From: Actinomycetaceae bacterium
GTDB lineage: Bacteria > Actinomycetota > Actinomycetes > Actinomycetales > Actinomycetaceae
NCBI GenBank assembly: GCA_030537735.1
Contig: JAUNVG010000001.1
Location: 334,067 to 398,066 of the forward strand
Reading direction: 5' to 3'
Length of the DNA: 64,000 nucleotides
In this document: positions 43,110-53,025 of the stretch, in pieces
Position numbering within the stretch: the first letter of the stretch is position 1
How the letters are laid out: each line of letters opens with the position of its first letter
Made by a program: the position numbers and the translations under genes
The notes under the pieces: generated by a model
Told to the model about the DNA's origin: nothing
Databases searched by the model: none
The model's input: the letters and a program-made list of their open reading frames with translations, nothing else

Positions 43110-45914
43110 TCACTTCGCTAGTTGACGCAGCACGTACTGCAAGATACCGCCGTTGCGGAAGTAATCGGCTTCTCCGGGGGTGTCGATGCGCACGCGCGCA
43201 TCAAACTCAATGCGGCTGCCGTCAGCCTTGGTTGCAACCACCTTAACGGTGCGCGGCGTGGTTCCTTCATTAAGGGCCTCGATGCCGGTGATATCGATAG
43301 TTTCGGTACCATCCAGGCCCAGGCTGTTGCGGTCTTCACCGTCCGGGAACTGCAGCGGCAGCACTCCCATACCAATCAAGTTAGAACGGTGGATACGCTC
43401 GAAGGATTCGGTGATTACCGCTTTAACTCCCAGTAGCGAAGTTCCCTTTGCCGCCCAGTCACGGGAGGATCCGGACCCGTATTCTTTACCGCCTAGCACA
43501 ACCAGGGGGATACCAGCTTGGGCGTAGTTCATGGCGGCATCGTACACCGCTGCTTGGGGTGCGCCTTCTTGGGTGAAGTCGCGGGTGAATCCACCTTCAA
43601 CCCCGTCAAGCAGTTCGTTCTTAATGCGGATATTGGCGAAGGTGCCGCGAATCATTACTTCGTGGTTACCGCGCCGCGACCCGTAGGAGTTGAAGTCACG
43701 CCTGGCCACTGAGTTATCGGTCAGGTAGCGACCGGCGGGAGTATCGGCGCGGAAGGAACCAGCTGGGGAAATGTGGTCGGTGGTCACGGAATCGCCCAGC
43801 TTGAGCAGGACGCGTGCCCCGTGAATGTCGCTTACCGCTTCAGGTTCCATTCCCATACCTTCGAAGAACGGCGCCTTACGAATGTAGGTGGAGGCATCAT
43901 CCCAGTCGAAGGTTGCCCCTTCTGGGGTTTCCAGGCTCTGCCAACGCTCATCGCCAGCAAAAACGTCGGCGTAGTCCTTGGCGAACATATCGGCATCAAT
44001 GGTGGCATCAATCGTGGCTTGTACGTCTGCCGGTTCAGGCCAAATATCAGACAAGAATACGTCCTTGCCTTCCTGGTCCTGACCCAGTGGCTGGGTTTCG
44101 AAATCGAAGTCCATGGTCCCTGCCAGGGCGTATGCGATCACCAGCGGCGGGGAAGCCAGGTAGTTCATCTTCACGTCGGGGTTAATGCGACCTTCGAAGT
44201 TACGGTTACCGGATAGTACCGACACTACCGTGAGGTCTTCTTCGTTAACCGCGTTGGAGATCTCTTCCGGTAGCGGACCGGAGTTGCCGATACAGGTGGT
44301 GCAGCCGTAACCAACCAGGTTGAAGCCCAGTTCGTTCAGGTACGGCCACAGGCCCGCCTTCTCGTAGTAGTCAGTAACTACCTTAGAGCCCGGCGCCATG
44401 GAGGTCTTGACCCACGGCTTGCGTTTGAGTCCGCGTTCTACCGCGTTCTTCGCCAGCATGGCGGCCGCCATCATCACCGAGGGGTTGGAGGTGTTGGTGC
44501 AAGAAGTGATCGAAGCAATCACCACGTGCCCGTGATCCAGCTGGGTTTCAGTGCCGTCAGCCAGAGTTAGATTCACCCGGTGGTGAGGACGTTTACTCGC
44601 CTTCTTGGCTTCCTTGGGGCCGTCCTGGTCACTTTCGTCATCCAAAACCACCGGATCGGAGGCTTCCATGGTGGCTGCCAGGGCGCGGTCAAGTTCGGTT
44701 TCTTCCAATCCCTTCCCGGAGACGTACTCGGGCAGGGTGCCAGCAAAGCTTTCCTTCGCTTTGGAAAGTTCGATACGGTCTTGCGGGCGCTTGGGGCCGG
44801 CGATGGAAGGCACCACCGTTGACAAGTCCAGCTCCAGGTACTCAGAGTACTTCGCTTCCCGGCTGGGATCATGCCACAGCCCTTGAGCCTTGGTGTATTC
44901 CTCTACCAGGCGAATGCTGTCCTCGCTGCGCCCGGTCAGGCGCAGGTAGTCGAGGGTAACTTCGTCAATCGGGAAGATCGCGGCGGTGGAGCCGAATTCG
45001 GGTGACATGTTGCCGATAGTGGCGCGGTTGGCGAGCGGTACTTGCGCCACGCCCTCACCGTAAAACTCCACGAACTTACCCACTACCCCGTGTTCACGCA
45101 GCATCTGGGTAATGGTTAGCACCACGTCGGTGGCGGTTGCGCCGGTGGGAATGGATCCGGAAAGTTTGAAGCCCACTACCTTGGGAATCAACATGGATAC
45201 CGGCTGACCCAGCATGGCGGCTTCAGCTTCGATACCACCCACACCCCAGCCGAGGACGCCCAGGCCGTTAACCATGGTGGTGTGAGAGTCGGTGCCCACA
45301 CAGGTATCGGGGTAGGCGGTGGTGGTGCCGTCGTCTTCTTCCTTGGCGAAGACGGTGCGTGCCAGGTGCTCAATATTTACCTGGTGCACGATACCGGTGC
45401 CTGGGGGAACGACTCGGAAGTTTTCGAATGCACCTTGTCCCCACCGCAGGAACTGGTAGCGCTCGCGGTTGCGTTCGTATTCGATTTCCATGTTGCGCTC
45501 AAGTGCGTCTTGGCGTCCGAATACGTCGATTACTACCGAGTGGTCGATGACCATTTCCGCGGGGTTTAGTGGGTTGATCTTATTGGGATCGCCACCTAGT
45601 TCTGCTACGGCTTCACGCATGGTTGCCAGGTCCACAACGCAGGGGACCCCGGTGAAGTCCTGCATCACCACGCGGGCGGGGGTGAATTGGATTTCGGTAT
45701 CGGGCTCAGCTTGCGGATCCCAGTTGGCGAGCGCTTCGATGTGCTCGCGGGTGGTGTTGGCACCGTCTTCGGTGCGTAGTAGGTTTTCCGCTAGGACTTT
45801 GAGTGCGTAGGGAAGCTTTTCCAGTCCCGGCACGGCATCGAGCCGGAAGATGCGGTAGTTCTTCCCATCGACGTTGAGGTCGGCGCCGGCCTTGAAGGTG
45901 TCCAGACTCGTCAC
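43110..45914 (-). CDS. acnA: Aconitate hydratase A
   Basis: [4Fe-4S] TCA-cycle enzyme interconverting citrate and isocitrate, 934 aa. Cluster cysteines lie in [13 protein letters not shown] and [14 protein letters not shown]; the C-terminal swivelling domain has [15 protein letters not shown] charged insertion around 380-420 ([17 protein letters not shown]) is typical of actinobacterial AcnA. GTG start with GAGGAGAG upstream. A palindrome and a TTGACA element precede it. Confidence 0.97.
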   Translation of the reverse strand: MTSLDTFKAGADLNVDGKNYRIFRLDAVPGLEKLPYALKVLAENLLRTEDGANTTREHIEALANWDPQAEPDTEIQFTPARVVMQDFTGVPCVVDLATMREAVAELGGDPNKINPLNPAEMVIDHSVVIDVFGRQDALERNMEIEYERNRERYQFLRWGQGAFENFRVVPPGTGIVHQVNIEHLARTVFAKEEDDGTTTAYPDTCVGTDSHTTMVNGLGVLGWGVGGIEAEAAMLGQPVSMLIPKVVGFKLSGSIPTGATATDVVLTITQMLREHGVVGKFVEFYGEGVAQVPLANRATIGNMSPEFGSTAAIFPIDEVTLDYLRLTGRSEDSIRLVEEYTKAQGLWHDPSREAKYSEYLELDLSTVVPSIAGPKRPQDRIELSKAKESFAGTLPEYVSGKGLEETELDRALAATMEASDPVVLDDESDQDGPKEAKKASKRPHHRVNLTLADGTETQLDHGHVVIASITSCTNTSNPSVMMAAAMLAKNAVERGLKRKPWVKTSMAPGSKVVTDYYEKAGLWPYLNELGFNLVGYGCTTCIGNSGPLPEEISNAVNEEDLTVVSVLSGNRNFEGRINPDVKMNYLASPPLVIAYALAGTMDFDFETQPLGQDQEGKDVFLSDIWPEPADVQATIDATIDADMFAKDYADVFAGDERWQSLETPEGATFDWDDASTYIRKAPFFEGMGMEPEAVSDIHGARVLLKLGDSVTTDHISPAGSFRADTPAGRYLTDNSVARRDFNSYGSRRGNHEVMIRGTFANIRIKNELLDGVEGGFTRDFTQEGAPQAAVYDAAMNYAQAGIPLVVLGGKEYGSGSSRDWAAKGTSLLGVKAVITESFERIHRSNLIGMGVLPLQFPDGEDRNSLGLDGTETIDITGIEALNEGTTPRTVKVVATKADGSRIEFDARVRIDTPGEADYFRNGGILQYVLRQLAK

Positions 45915-45959
45915 GTTCTCTCCTCACAGTAGGGGTGACAATCGGTAGCAATGCCAATG

Positions 45960-45988
45960 TGTCAACACCGAGATTCTCGATGTCGAGA
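45960..45988 (-). promoter_or_regulatory. acnA control region: -35 TTGACA and 14-bp palindrome
   Basis: The palindrome TCTCGATGTCGAGA (45975-45988) lies nine bases upstream of a consensus minus-strand -35 TTGACA (45960-45965). An overlapping CGAGATTCTCG (45969-45979) extends the symmetry. No strong -10 is seen, which suits an activated or tightly controlled promoter. The cognate regulator is unknown. Confidence 0.5.
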
Positions 45989-46089
45989 TAACTTCATCGT
46001 AACAGTGCATCCACCTAATTGTCGCCCGATAGGGATTGAAGTCGCGCTAAAGTCGTGTAATCCCTCACAAATTCAAGGTTTCGAGGGCG

Positions 46090-47376
46090 TCACGGAAGTT
46101 CCCAAACAGAGACAATTTCGACATGGTGAGTTTGCGGAAATAGGTCGATAGCTTCGATCCCACCTAGCGCATAGCCCGATTCAAGCAAAGCTGCACAGTC
46201 GCGCGCACCTGCCGCCGGATCACACGAAACCAAAACCACCCGCTGGGCTTTAAGCTCGGCGATAGCTGCGATCACTTCCCTACCGGCTCCGGCGCGTGGA
46301 GGATCCAACACCACGGCAGTTGGTGACCCGCCAAACTGCCGCCCCGCCCTCTTAACTGTGCAAGCATCAACATTGCCCCGCCAGATACGCACGCCAGTGC
46401 CCAGGCTCGCTAGGTTACTACGCGCATCCGCAACCGCTTGCGCCGCCCCTTCCACGGTGAGAAGGCGACCTGTCGGCCCGATTTGCTCAGCCATGAAGAA
46501 ACTGAGTAAACCCGCTCCCGCATACAGCTCCAGCACGCTGTCGCCCGGCTGTAATCGGCTAAGGCGCATAACGGTTTCCACCAGGTCGTTTGCAGCGCTG
46601 CGGTGCGATTGCCAAAAACCCTGGGCGTGTACTGTTAGCCCCACCTGTTGACCCGCGTGCTGTACCTGCCAGGTAACGAAGGGGGCAACTTCTTTACCGT
46701 CAGGGTCGTAGACTTTCTTGCCCACCACAATGCGTGCTTGCCCCTTTTGTGGAGCTAGCAAACGCACGCGCTGGCCCGGCTTCCACTTCTTGCTCCAGGG
46801 CGTATCGCCCCACACCTGCAACTGCAGTAATGACTCATCAGCCAGGGGCATGTCCTCGATATCTATAAGCTCACGCCCGTGGGCTGGGCGCATAGCTAAA
46901 CGCCCGCGCGCACTGACTTCACATTCGATTCGTAGCCGCCGGTGCAGCGCCACTTCACCTTCATCCCCACTGGCAGCGCGCACCCGTGCACCGCCTGTCC
47001 CAAGCTGGGCCTGCACGTGTTGGTATAGTTCTTTGCCCCCTACTCGCCTTAACTGATCGTAGATAACTTGTTCTTTCCACTGCCGTTGGAAGGACTCTTC
47101 CAAGTGGCCCAGCTCCGCACCGCCTACGCCCCCAGGGCCAGCCTGAGGCCAGATGTGGGCTCGCCTAGCCGGATGCGGGTCTAAGACTTCCACGGCATCT
47201 GCGTAAGCCACCTTCGAACGCTGCGTGTGTATCACAGCGCGCACAGTTTCACCCGCAGCGGTGTGGGCAACGAACACCGGTTTGCCCTCTTTAGTGTGAG
47301 CGATACAGGTTCCCCCGTGGGCGGGAGCTAGGGGTTTAAGCTCAATCAGCGTTGGACTCATCGGTGTTTGACTCAT
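46090..47376 (-). CDS. TRAM-domain class I RNA (uracil-5-)methyltransferase
   Basis: SAM-dependent RNA methyltransferase of the TrmA/RlmC/RlmD family, 428 aa. An N-terminal TRAM-like OB fold (about 8-65) precedes the SAM site VLELYAGAGLLSFFMA (about 280-295), LDPPRAGAG and catalytic-Cys motif VSCDPAAGARD (about 393-403). The exact RNA target (tRNA or 23S rRNA) cannot be told. Its start overlaps the APC transporter stop by four bases. The same gene sits next to the APC permease and trkA pair in mycobacteria. Confidence 0.9.
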   Translation of the reverse strand: MSQTPMSPTLIELKPLAPAHGGTCIAHTKEGKPVFVAHTAAGETVRAVIHTQRSKVAYADAVEVLDPHPARRAHIWPQAGPGGVGGAELGHLEESFQRQWKEQVIYDQLRRVGGKELYQHVQAQLGTGGARVRAASGDEGEVALHRRLRIECEVSARGRLAMRPAHGRELIDIEDMPLADESLLQLQVWGDTPWSKKWKPGQRVRLLAPQKGQARIVVGKKVYDPDGKEVAPFVTWQVQHAGQQVGLTVHAQGFWQSHRSAANDLVETVMRLSRLQPGDSVLELYAGAGLLSFFMAEQIGPTGRLLTVEGAAQAVADARSNLASLGTGVRIWRGNVDACTVKRAGRQFGGSPTAVVLDPPRAGAGREVIAAIAELKAQRVVLVSCDPAAGARDCAALLESGYALGGIEAIDLFPQTHHVEIVSVWELP

Positions 47377-49250
47377 TGGCGACTTTCATCTTTAGCATCG
47401 GCTAGCCAAGGCACGATGGTAACCATCACGCCATCTTCACGTTGGCAACGCCGTTGTAGGTACTCCACTTCTCGGTTGTGCAGCAGAGAATGTATGGGAC
47501 GGGAAAAGATCACGCAGGGGATAACCACGTTGATGACGGTGCGTTTACGCGAACGTCGAAGCCGGCGGATGTGGTCAATGAGGGCATCACCTTGGTGACT
47601 ACCGTTAGCTGCCAACAAGGTCATAGGTAGCTCCAGGCCTCGTTCGCGCCACTGTTGCAGCACTTCTTCAGCGTCATCTCCACCTTGATCCAGGTGGACG
47701 AGTTCGGCGCTGGCTGGATGGGCAGCTTTGACCCACTGCGCGGTGCGTTCCACCAGTGGCCCCACAGTGGGTGCGACCACCAGGTAGTGGACGTTCGCGG
47801 GGATCTTTGTCACCTCAATGGGTTCTTCAACGGTAGATGTACCGTATGTAAGGTAGTAGCGCCGCACGGCGTAGAGGATTACGTAGAGCACCGAGATAGC
47901 CGCTACTGCCAGCCAGGCGGCGCGGGTTAAGTCAGACAGGGCAAAGGCCACGACAACCAGTGAAGATATGGCAAAGCCGATTAGGGCTAGTAAACGGGCT
48001 TTCTTCATGGATTTCCTCCGTTGTGAATGGCCTTCCACTCGTAACTGCTGATTCCAATAACGCCAGCTAGCTAGTCGGGTTAAAGCAAATGAGCCAAAAC
48101 CCGAAATAACCAGTGCCGGCAGTACGTACTCCACCCGGCTTCCCGCTACCGCCACCAGCGTAGCTGCCGCCACCGCATACCAGGGGACCGCCGAAGCCAC
48201 ATAAGTGTCTTTCGTATCCGAATGCGGCAGCATGTGGCCGTAGGCTAGTTCGCGGTTCAATTGTGCTCCGTCGTGAAGCACCGTGCGGGCCGCCACCACC
48301 GCGATAGAAAGCAGTATGAGCACGATTGCCGTTAGCACCCAAGAAGGTAAGTGCAGCCAGCGGGCTGCGCTTATAAGGGCGCCGTGGCGGGAGATGAAAC
48401 GCTCAGCTTCAACGTCACCGATATTTATAAGCGTTAGGATGATCAATCCAGATCCCGCTAGTACCATTGCCATAGTGGTGATCGCTCCGTAACGCGAACG
48501 GGGTGCTGCAAAGGCACGTAAGTCAAGATTTACATACCTAACCAGCAGTGCCGGGGTAAGCGCAATGGTGAACGCTCCCAGTAGTGCCAAGATGATCTGC
48601 CAAAAGGATTCCGATTGTTGGGATACTTGCTGAGATAGGTTGGTGAGCTCTTCGGTGGTGGTGGTGGTACGGAAGTAAGGCGTAGACCCCATGAGTGCAC
48701 CGGTTAGGAAGCTCAGCACCGCCGCCCCTACCGCGGTCACGATCGCACCAACGCGAGTTAGTCGGCGCATCCCCAGCACCGAAGGCAGTGCCAGCACCAA
48801 GGCCAGTGCCACCGATATGGGGCGGCGCGCTTGATGCAGCACGGGCCACTGCGCCACAGCTACCGTAACCATTGCGGCGATTATTACCGCATACAAGGCA
48901 ATGTGTTCCACCACCGCGCAGGCCGCTGCCAACACGGTGGCGCGGGCTCCCAGGGCGTCATTGAGATGCCCGTATTCACCGACATGGCGGTTCCTAGCCC
49001 ACAAGACTGATCCAGCTGAGGCAGTGAGCACTGTGATCAGGGGCAGGCAGATAATCATTAACCACAGCGCCACTGTCATATCGTATTCCCCACCCAGTGG
49101 GGATAGTGCGTAGTAGAGGGCATCTGGTAGCCACACACTTGCCAGTACCAGTACTGCGGCAGCACTAATGACGACCGGATATTTAGCTACCGGCCTGGCG
49201 GGAGGGTATTGCACCTGCCCAAGTGTGTTGATACGCGCAATGGAAGCCAT
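47373..49250 (-). CDS. APC-family transporter, possible KimA-like K+ importer
   Basis: Membrane protein, 625 aa, with about 12 membrane helices (20-465) and a soluble C-terminal domain (about 480-620) containing IPANVHYLVVAPTVGPLVERT and VINVVIPCVIFSRP. It resembles APC-superfamily potassium importers of the KimA type, which also carry a cytoplasmic domain. It diverges from two TrkA-type RCK genes with only 41 bp between starts, supporting a role in K+ homeostasis. Transport substrate is inferred. Confidence 0.82.
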   Translation of the reverse strand: MASIARINTLGQVQYPPARPVAKYPVVISAAAVLVLASVWLPDALYYALSPLGGEYDMTVALWLMIICLPLITVLTASAGSVLWARNRHVGEYGHLNDALGARATVLAAACAVVEHIALYAVIIAAMVTVAVAQWPVLHQARRPISVALALVLALPSVLGMRRLTRVGAIVTAVGAAVLSFLTGALMGSTPYFRTTTTTEELTNLSQQVSQQSESFWQIILALLGAFTIALTPALLVRYVNLDLRAFAAPRSRYGAITTMAMVLAGSGLIILTLINIGDVEAERFISRHGALISAARWLHLPSWVLTAIVLILLSIAVVAARTVLHDGAQLNRELAYGHMLPHSDTKDTYVASAVPWYAVAAATLVAVAGSRVEYVLPALVISGFGSFALTRLASWRYWNQQLRVEGHSQRRKSMKKARLLALIGFAISSLVVVAFALSDLTRAAWLAVAAISVLYVILYAVRRYYLTYGTSTVEEPIEVTKIPANVHYLVVAPTVGPLVERTAQWVKAAHPASAELVHLDQGGDDAEEVLQQWRERGLELPMTLLAANGSHQGDALIDHIRRLRRSRKRTVINVVIPCVIFSRPIHSLLHNREVEYLQRRCQREDGVMVTIVPWLADAKDESRQ

Positions 49251-49291
49251 AGTAGTCCTACTCTACCTGGGTTTACTGATAGCTTAGGAAT

Positions 49292-49957
49292 GTGCACTTC
49301 GTAGTAATGGGAGCCGGGCGGGTGGGTGCCGCTTTGGCTATTAATCTCGATCGGCAAGGACACTCGGTGTCTTTGATTGACCAAAACCCCGATGCTTTCC
49401 GACGCCTACCGTCAGATTTCTCCGGTCGGCGCGTGACTGGAAACGGTTTCGACCGCGACACGCTAAAGCAGGCTGGCATCGAAGATGCCTATGCGTTTGC
49501 GGCCGTGTCCTCGGGCGATAACTCCAATATTATTGCCGCCCGGGTGGTTAGGGAGACTTTCGGCATAGAGCGGGTAGTTGCACGGATCTACGATCCGGCT
49601 CGCGCCCAAGTCTATGAGCGCCTGGGGATTCCCACCGTGGCCACTGTCAGGCGCACGACTGAGGCTGTTCTTTCTTGGATGATGCCACCGGATATACAGG
49701 TGGTGTGGAGGCATGAAACTGGCAAAGTGTCTTTAGTGGTTGCCCGCCCTTCCAAGGAATGGTACGGAGTTTCTTTCAAGACAGTTGCAGACTTAGTTTC
49801 CGCCCCGGTGGTTTTTGTTAACCGGCTCGGTGATCTACAAGTTGCCGCTAATGACCTGGTGGTGCAGGAAAATGACGAGCTTTATTTTGCTCTCGGTGAA
49901 GGCCCGGCAGAAGAGGTTCGTGAAATCTTAACTCGGCCACCGCAGATTGAAGGTTAA
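49292..49957 (+). CDS. trkA: TrkA-type RCK protein (CeoB position)
   Basis: Cytoplasmic regulatory subunit of a potassium transport system, 221 aa. RCK_N Rossmann domain with FVVMGAGRVGAALA (nucleotide-binding GxGxxG) and DNSNIIAARVVRE, then RCK_C (about 140-215). GTG start. It corresponds to ceoB of M. tuberculosis, paired with ceoC. No Trk/Ktr membrane subunit is present in the window. Confidence 0.93.
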   Translation: MHFVVMGAGRVGAALAINLDRQGHSVSLIDQNPDAFRRLPSDFSGRRVTGNGFDRDTLKQAGIEDAYAFAAVSSGDNSNIIAARVVRETFGIERVVARIYDPARAQVYERLGIPTVATVRRTTEAVLSWMMPPDIQVVWRHETGKVSLVVARPSKEWYGVSFKTVADLVSAPVVFVNRLGDLQVAANDLVVQENDELYFALGEGPAEEVREILTRPPQIEG

Positions 49958-49960
49958 GCC

Positions 49961-50650
49961 ATGTTTATTGTTATCGCAGGCGCAGGCTCGGTGGGGCGTT
50001 CCATTGCGCGCGAACTCATCACTAAAGGTCACGACGTGACTTTGATTGATCGGCGCCCCCAGCAGATGCAGGTAGCTTCGGTAGCTCACGCCGAATGGGT
50101 GCTTGCTGATGCTTGCTCCCCCGACTCCCTCAGTGAGGCAGGGGTCGATAAATGTGACGTGATGGTGGCTGCCACCGGCGATGATAAAGCTAACCTGGTG
50201 ATTTCTTTACTCGCTAAATCGGAGTTCGCAGTTCCGCGCGTGGTTGCCAGGGTGAACAATCCTAAGAATGAGTGGATGTTTAATGCCGGTTGGGGCGTAG
50301 ACGTGCCCGTGTCGACTCCCAGGGTGATGACGGCGCTGGTGGAAGAAGCCGTTTCCGTTGGGGCGTTGGTGAAGTTGTTTGCTTTCCACGAGGCCGGGGC
50401 CTCCCTGCACGCGATTACCTTACCTGCTCATTCGCGAGCCTCGGGTAAGACGGTGGAGCAGTTGCCGCTACCTAGTCAAGTTCAGATTCTCACCGTGCTT
50501 CGAGACGATGCTCCTTTAGCTGCTGATAAGGATCTGGCGTTGGAACCTGGCGATGAGCTGGTGATGCTTTTGATGGCAGATAATAGCGAGCTGAGCAACG
50601 CTATCGAAGCTGTCTTTACTGCTCGCGAGCAGCCGCCTCACGATAGTTAA
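49961..50650 (+). CDS. trkA: TrkA-type RCK protein (CeoC position)
   Basis: Second RCK protein, 229 aa, three bases after the first. Rossmann motif FIVIAGAGSVGRSIARELI, VMVAATGDDKANLVISLLAK, and a C-terminal RCK_C domain (about 140-215). The two probably form a heteromeric gating ring, as proposed for CeoB/CeoC. Its last 35 bases overlap the end of the opposite-strand DUF3159 gene. Confidence 0.93.
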   Translation: MFIVIAGAGSVGRSIARELITKGHDVTLIDRRPQQMQVASVAHAEWVLADACSPDSLSEAGVDKCDVMVAATGDDKANLVISLLAKSEFAVPRVVARVNNPKNEWMFNAGWGVDVPVSTPRVMTALVEEAVSVGALVKLFAFHEAGASLHAITLPAHSRASGKTVEQLPLPSQVQILTVLRDDAPLAADKDLALEPGDELVMLLMADNSELSNAIEAVFTAREQPPHDS

Positions 50651-51380
50651 CGTAGACGGGGCGCAGCACTGTCCAAGTCACCCAGGCAACTACCGCTGCG
50701 GCGGGTAGTCCCAAGACGATTTTCACGATCCCTAAAGTAACTACCTGGTCGCTTATCCAAAGCGGGATCTGGGTAATTAGCCTTACTAGGAACAGTCCGA
50801 GCCACCACCAGGTAACTACTTTTCCTCCTTTAGCGAGGGCGCGGTGTTGGGGGTCTTTCCACCATTTGCTCGGTAGCTCTAGCATCCATCCCAACAGCAG
50901 GGACACCGCCGGTGCCCGCACGGCTAAGGTGGCTGCCAGCCCCGCGGCCCAGGCGGCGTTGGTTATCAAGCTCCAGATGTAGTAGTTTCTAGCTTCACCT
51001 GAGATCGCGGCAGCTGCCACTGATATAGCCAGGGTAAAGAAACCCATACCCGCGAACTTGGATGATTCGCGTGCGATTATTCTGGCCGCTACAAAGACCA
51101 GTGCAACTGCCACTGAGGCGACCAGTGAAATTGTCAGCTGGGCTGAGGCTATATAGACAACCAGGAACACTAGGCCCGGGACAATGGTTTCTGTTAGTCC
51201 CCGCCACCCGCCTACCGCGGTGTGGAAGTCAAAGTTTTCTGCCTGTAGCTGCCCCCACTGCGCTAGTTTTTCCTCCGTTTGCGGGTCCGCACCAGGCCGG
51301 GCCTGCTCGCTTGGTTGCGTTTGCGGGCCATCGCTGTCAGGGGCGTTCGCCGAAGACTCACTATTGCTATCTGTAGCCAT
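50616..51380 (-). CDS. DUF3159 membrane protein
   Basis: Actinobacterial membrane protein of unknown function, 254 aa. The first ~45 residues are hydrophilic and Ser/Gln/Glu-rich; five or six membrane helices follow, with the family hallmark GGWRGLTETIVPGLVFLVVYI (about 57-77, helix 1). The mycobacterial homologue sits in the same place next to ceoC. The 3' end overlaps ceoC antisense by 35 bp. Confidence 0.88.
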   Translation of the reverse strand: MATDSNSESSANAPDSDGPQTQPSEQARPGADPQTEEKLAQWGQLQAENFDFHTAVGGWRGLTETIVPGLVFLVVYIASAQLTISLVASVAVALVFVAARIIARESSKFAGMGFFTLAISVAAAAISGEARNYYIWSLITNAAWAAGLAATLAVRAPAVSLLLGWMLELPSKWWKDPQHRALAKGGKVVTWWWLGLFLVRLITQIPLWISDQVVTLGIVKIVLGLPAAAVVAWVTWTVLRPVYVNYREAAAREQ

Positions 51381-51398
51381 CAGAAAAGATCCTTTTGC

Positions 51399-51683
51399 CT
51401 ACTTACTTTCTAGTAAACGGTAGTAGGGGTTAAGTAAAACCGGCTGTCCGCTGCGGACTGACACCGTGGCTTCCAGGTGGATGCGGTCCCCCACGCGCAC
51501 TCCGGGTAGTTCACTGCGTCCCATCCACACCGCTACTGCGGTGCCCGTACCATCGTGGACGTACACCGTTAGCTGCGGTAGCTGGTGAGCCTCGGGGTAG
51601 GTAATGGCCACGACCTTTCCTTCGACGCTTTGTCGCAGTCGTGGTTGCAGATCTTTTATCGCAGCAACGCTATGAGCAGACAT
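51399..51683 (-). CDS. OB-fold nucleic-acid-binding protein
   Basis: Small 94 aa OB-fold protein: VEGKVVAITYPEAHQLPQLT, YVHDGTGTAVAVWMGRSELPGV and VGDRIHLEATVSVRSGQPVL outline the five-strand barrel. It matches the small OB-fold protein found in this gene block across Actinobacteria. Function not established. 18 bp before DUF3159 and 13 bp after DUF3710, so probably one operon. Confidence 0.87.
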   Translation of the reverse strand: MSAHSVAAIKDLQPRLRQSVEGKVVAITYPEAHQLPQLTVYVHDGTGTAVAVWMGRSELPGVRVGDRIHLEATVSVRSGQPVLLNPYYRLLESK

Positions 51684-51696
51684 ACGTAACCAGTGT

Positions 51697-52380
51697 CTAG
51701 TGAAGTTTGTCTATGAGTTCCTGCGGCAGAGTTAGCGCAATGACGGATTCCGGTGGGCGCGGTGACTTATCTCGGTACACCACGATGTTGTCAATTATTT
51801 CGCTAACCTGGTTGAAGGCTGCTTCTTCCACGGCGGCTGGGCCTTGGATGTCTATGCGCAGCACCCAGCGCGGCCCTTCCACTCCGACGATGCGGATAAA
51901 ATTCTTAACTTTCCGACCATCGGGCGTGGTCCCACTCGAAGCTGCCTGTATCTCGGTTCCCCACCGACCCTTGACTTCGCGGGCTTTTACGCCTTCGTTG
52001 GCAACGGATTCCAAGGTCTTTTGACGCACCCGGTCCCACGACCCACCGGTGGTGGGAGAGGCGGCGACCATAATGTTTAAACGCGAAGAACCCACTACTA
52101 CACCCAGCCGGTTGATGCTGGATCCGTCGGCGCCAAACTCTGGCTGAATCTGCACTCCCGGCACGCTGGGTAGATATAGCGCCCCGAAATCCAAGTAACC
52201 TTGCGAGGTATCACGCTGCGAAGCATCGTAGGGACCGAAGTCCTCACTGGGGACAGATGTGAGCTTTGTTACTTTCGTTTCGTCTTCACCAGATTCCTCA
52301 GCAGCAGCGTATCCCGGCGCTGCGCCCTCGTCACCGATGGCCTTATTCTGGCTTGCTTTTGAACGTCTGAACCAACCCAT
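51697..52380 (-). CDS. DUF3710 family protein
   Basis: Actinobacterial conserved protein, 227 aa, unknown function. After a charged N-terminus, the DUF3710 core has GPYDASQRDTSQGYLDFGAL (about 50-69), followed by IQPEFG, a TTGGSWDRVRQK segment and WRVLR-like GPRWVLRIDIQGPA (about 170-185). In mycobacteria it lies beside dut, which is absent here. First gene of the DUF3710-OB-DUF3159 unit. Confidence 0.88.
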   Translation of the reverse strand: MGWFRRSKASQNKAIGDEGAAPGYAAAEESGEDETKVTKLTSVPSEDFGPYDASQRDTSQGYLDFGALYLPSVPGVQIQPEFGADGSSINRLGVVVGSSRLNIMVAASPTTGGSWDRVRQKTLESVANEGVKAREVKGRWGTEIQAASSGTTPDGRKVKNFIRIVGVEGPRWVLRIDIQGPAAVEEAAFNQVSEIIDNIVVYRDKSPRPPESVIALTLPQELIDKLH

Positions 52381-52539
52381 AGCGTCATTGTCTCACTATT
52401 TAGCTTCTTGCGTAATTTGGGGACAAACCCAAGTTCACGAACTCGGGTAACTCCCACTCAGGGCGCGGTTTTGGATAACGCGCCCCAAAGCGTGCTCACC
52501 CAGTTTTACCAACCGTGCCTTTAGCGACTGAGTTTCCCA

Positions 52540-52839
52540 CTATTCGGAACACTCGGCGCAAACCGGCATCCCGTCCTCTTCGTAAGCCAGCTGTGAACGA
52601 TGGTGCACAAGGAAGCACTCAGAGCAGGTGAATTCATCATCTTGACGTGGCACTACCCGCACCGTGAGTTCTTCGTTAGACAGGTCTGCACCGGGAAGCT
52701 CGAAGTCCTCCGCAACCTCGTTTTCGTCCTCATCTACAGCGTTAGAGCCGGTATCGTTTCGCCTACCTTTGAGCTCTTCAAGCGAGTCCTCGGAGACGTC
52801 GTCTTCGTTCTTACGGGGAGCGTCGTAATCGGTTGCCAT
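52540..52839 (-). CDS. DUF4193 zinc-ribbon protein
   Basis: 99 aa acidic protein, actinobacteria-specific. The N-terminal MATDYDAPRKNEDD is conserved in the family; the C-terminal half has two Cys pairs, CSEC and CAEC, separated by a short loop and probably binding zinc. ATG at 52839 is chosen because GAGGTG precedes it and it gives the conserved start. Located near sigA and sepH as in other Actinobacteria; function unknown, though zinc-ribbon folds of this kind often contact RNA polymerase or nucleic acid. Confidence 0.9.
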   Translation of the reverse strand: MATDYDAPRKNEDDVSEDSLEELKGRRNDTGSNAVDEDENEVAEDFELPGADLSNEELTVRVVPRQDDEFTCSECFLVHHRSQLAYEEDGMPVCAECSE

Positions 52840-53025
52840 GGGACACCTCGTTTCGTCACGGGAGTGCATTTAACTGCAGTAAGTCCACTCCAATGTATAT
52901 AACCTTCTGCGCCGGGATATTAGCACCAAATGCCTGTCAATGGTAATACAACTGGCTGCAAGCCCGTACAATGACATGATAGCGCCATGTTGTCGGGCGC
53001 TAACGAGATGATGATGGGAGTCTCA

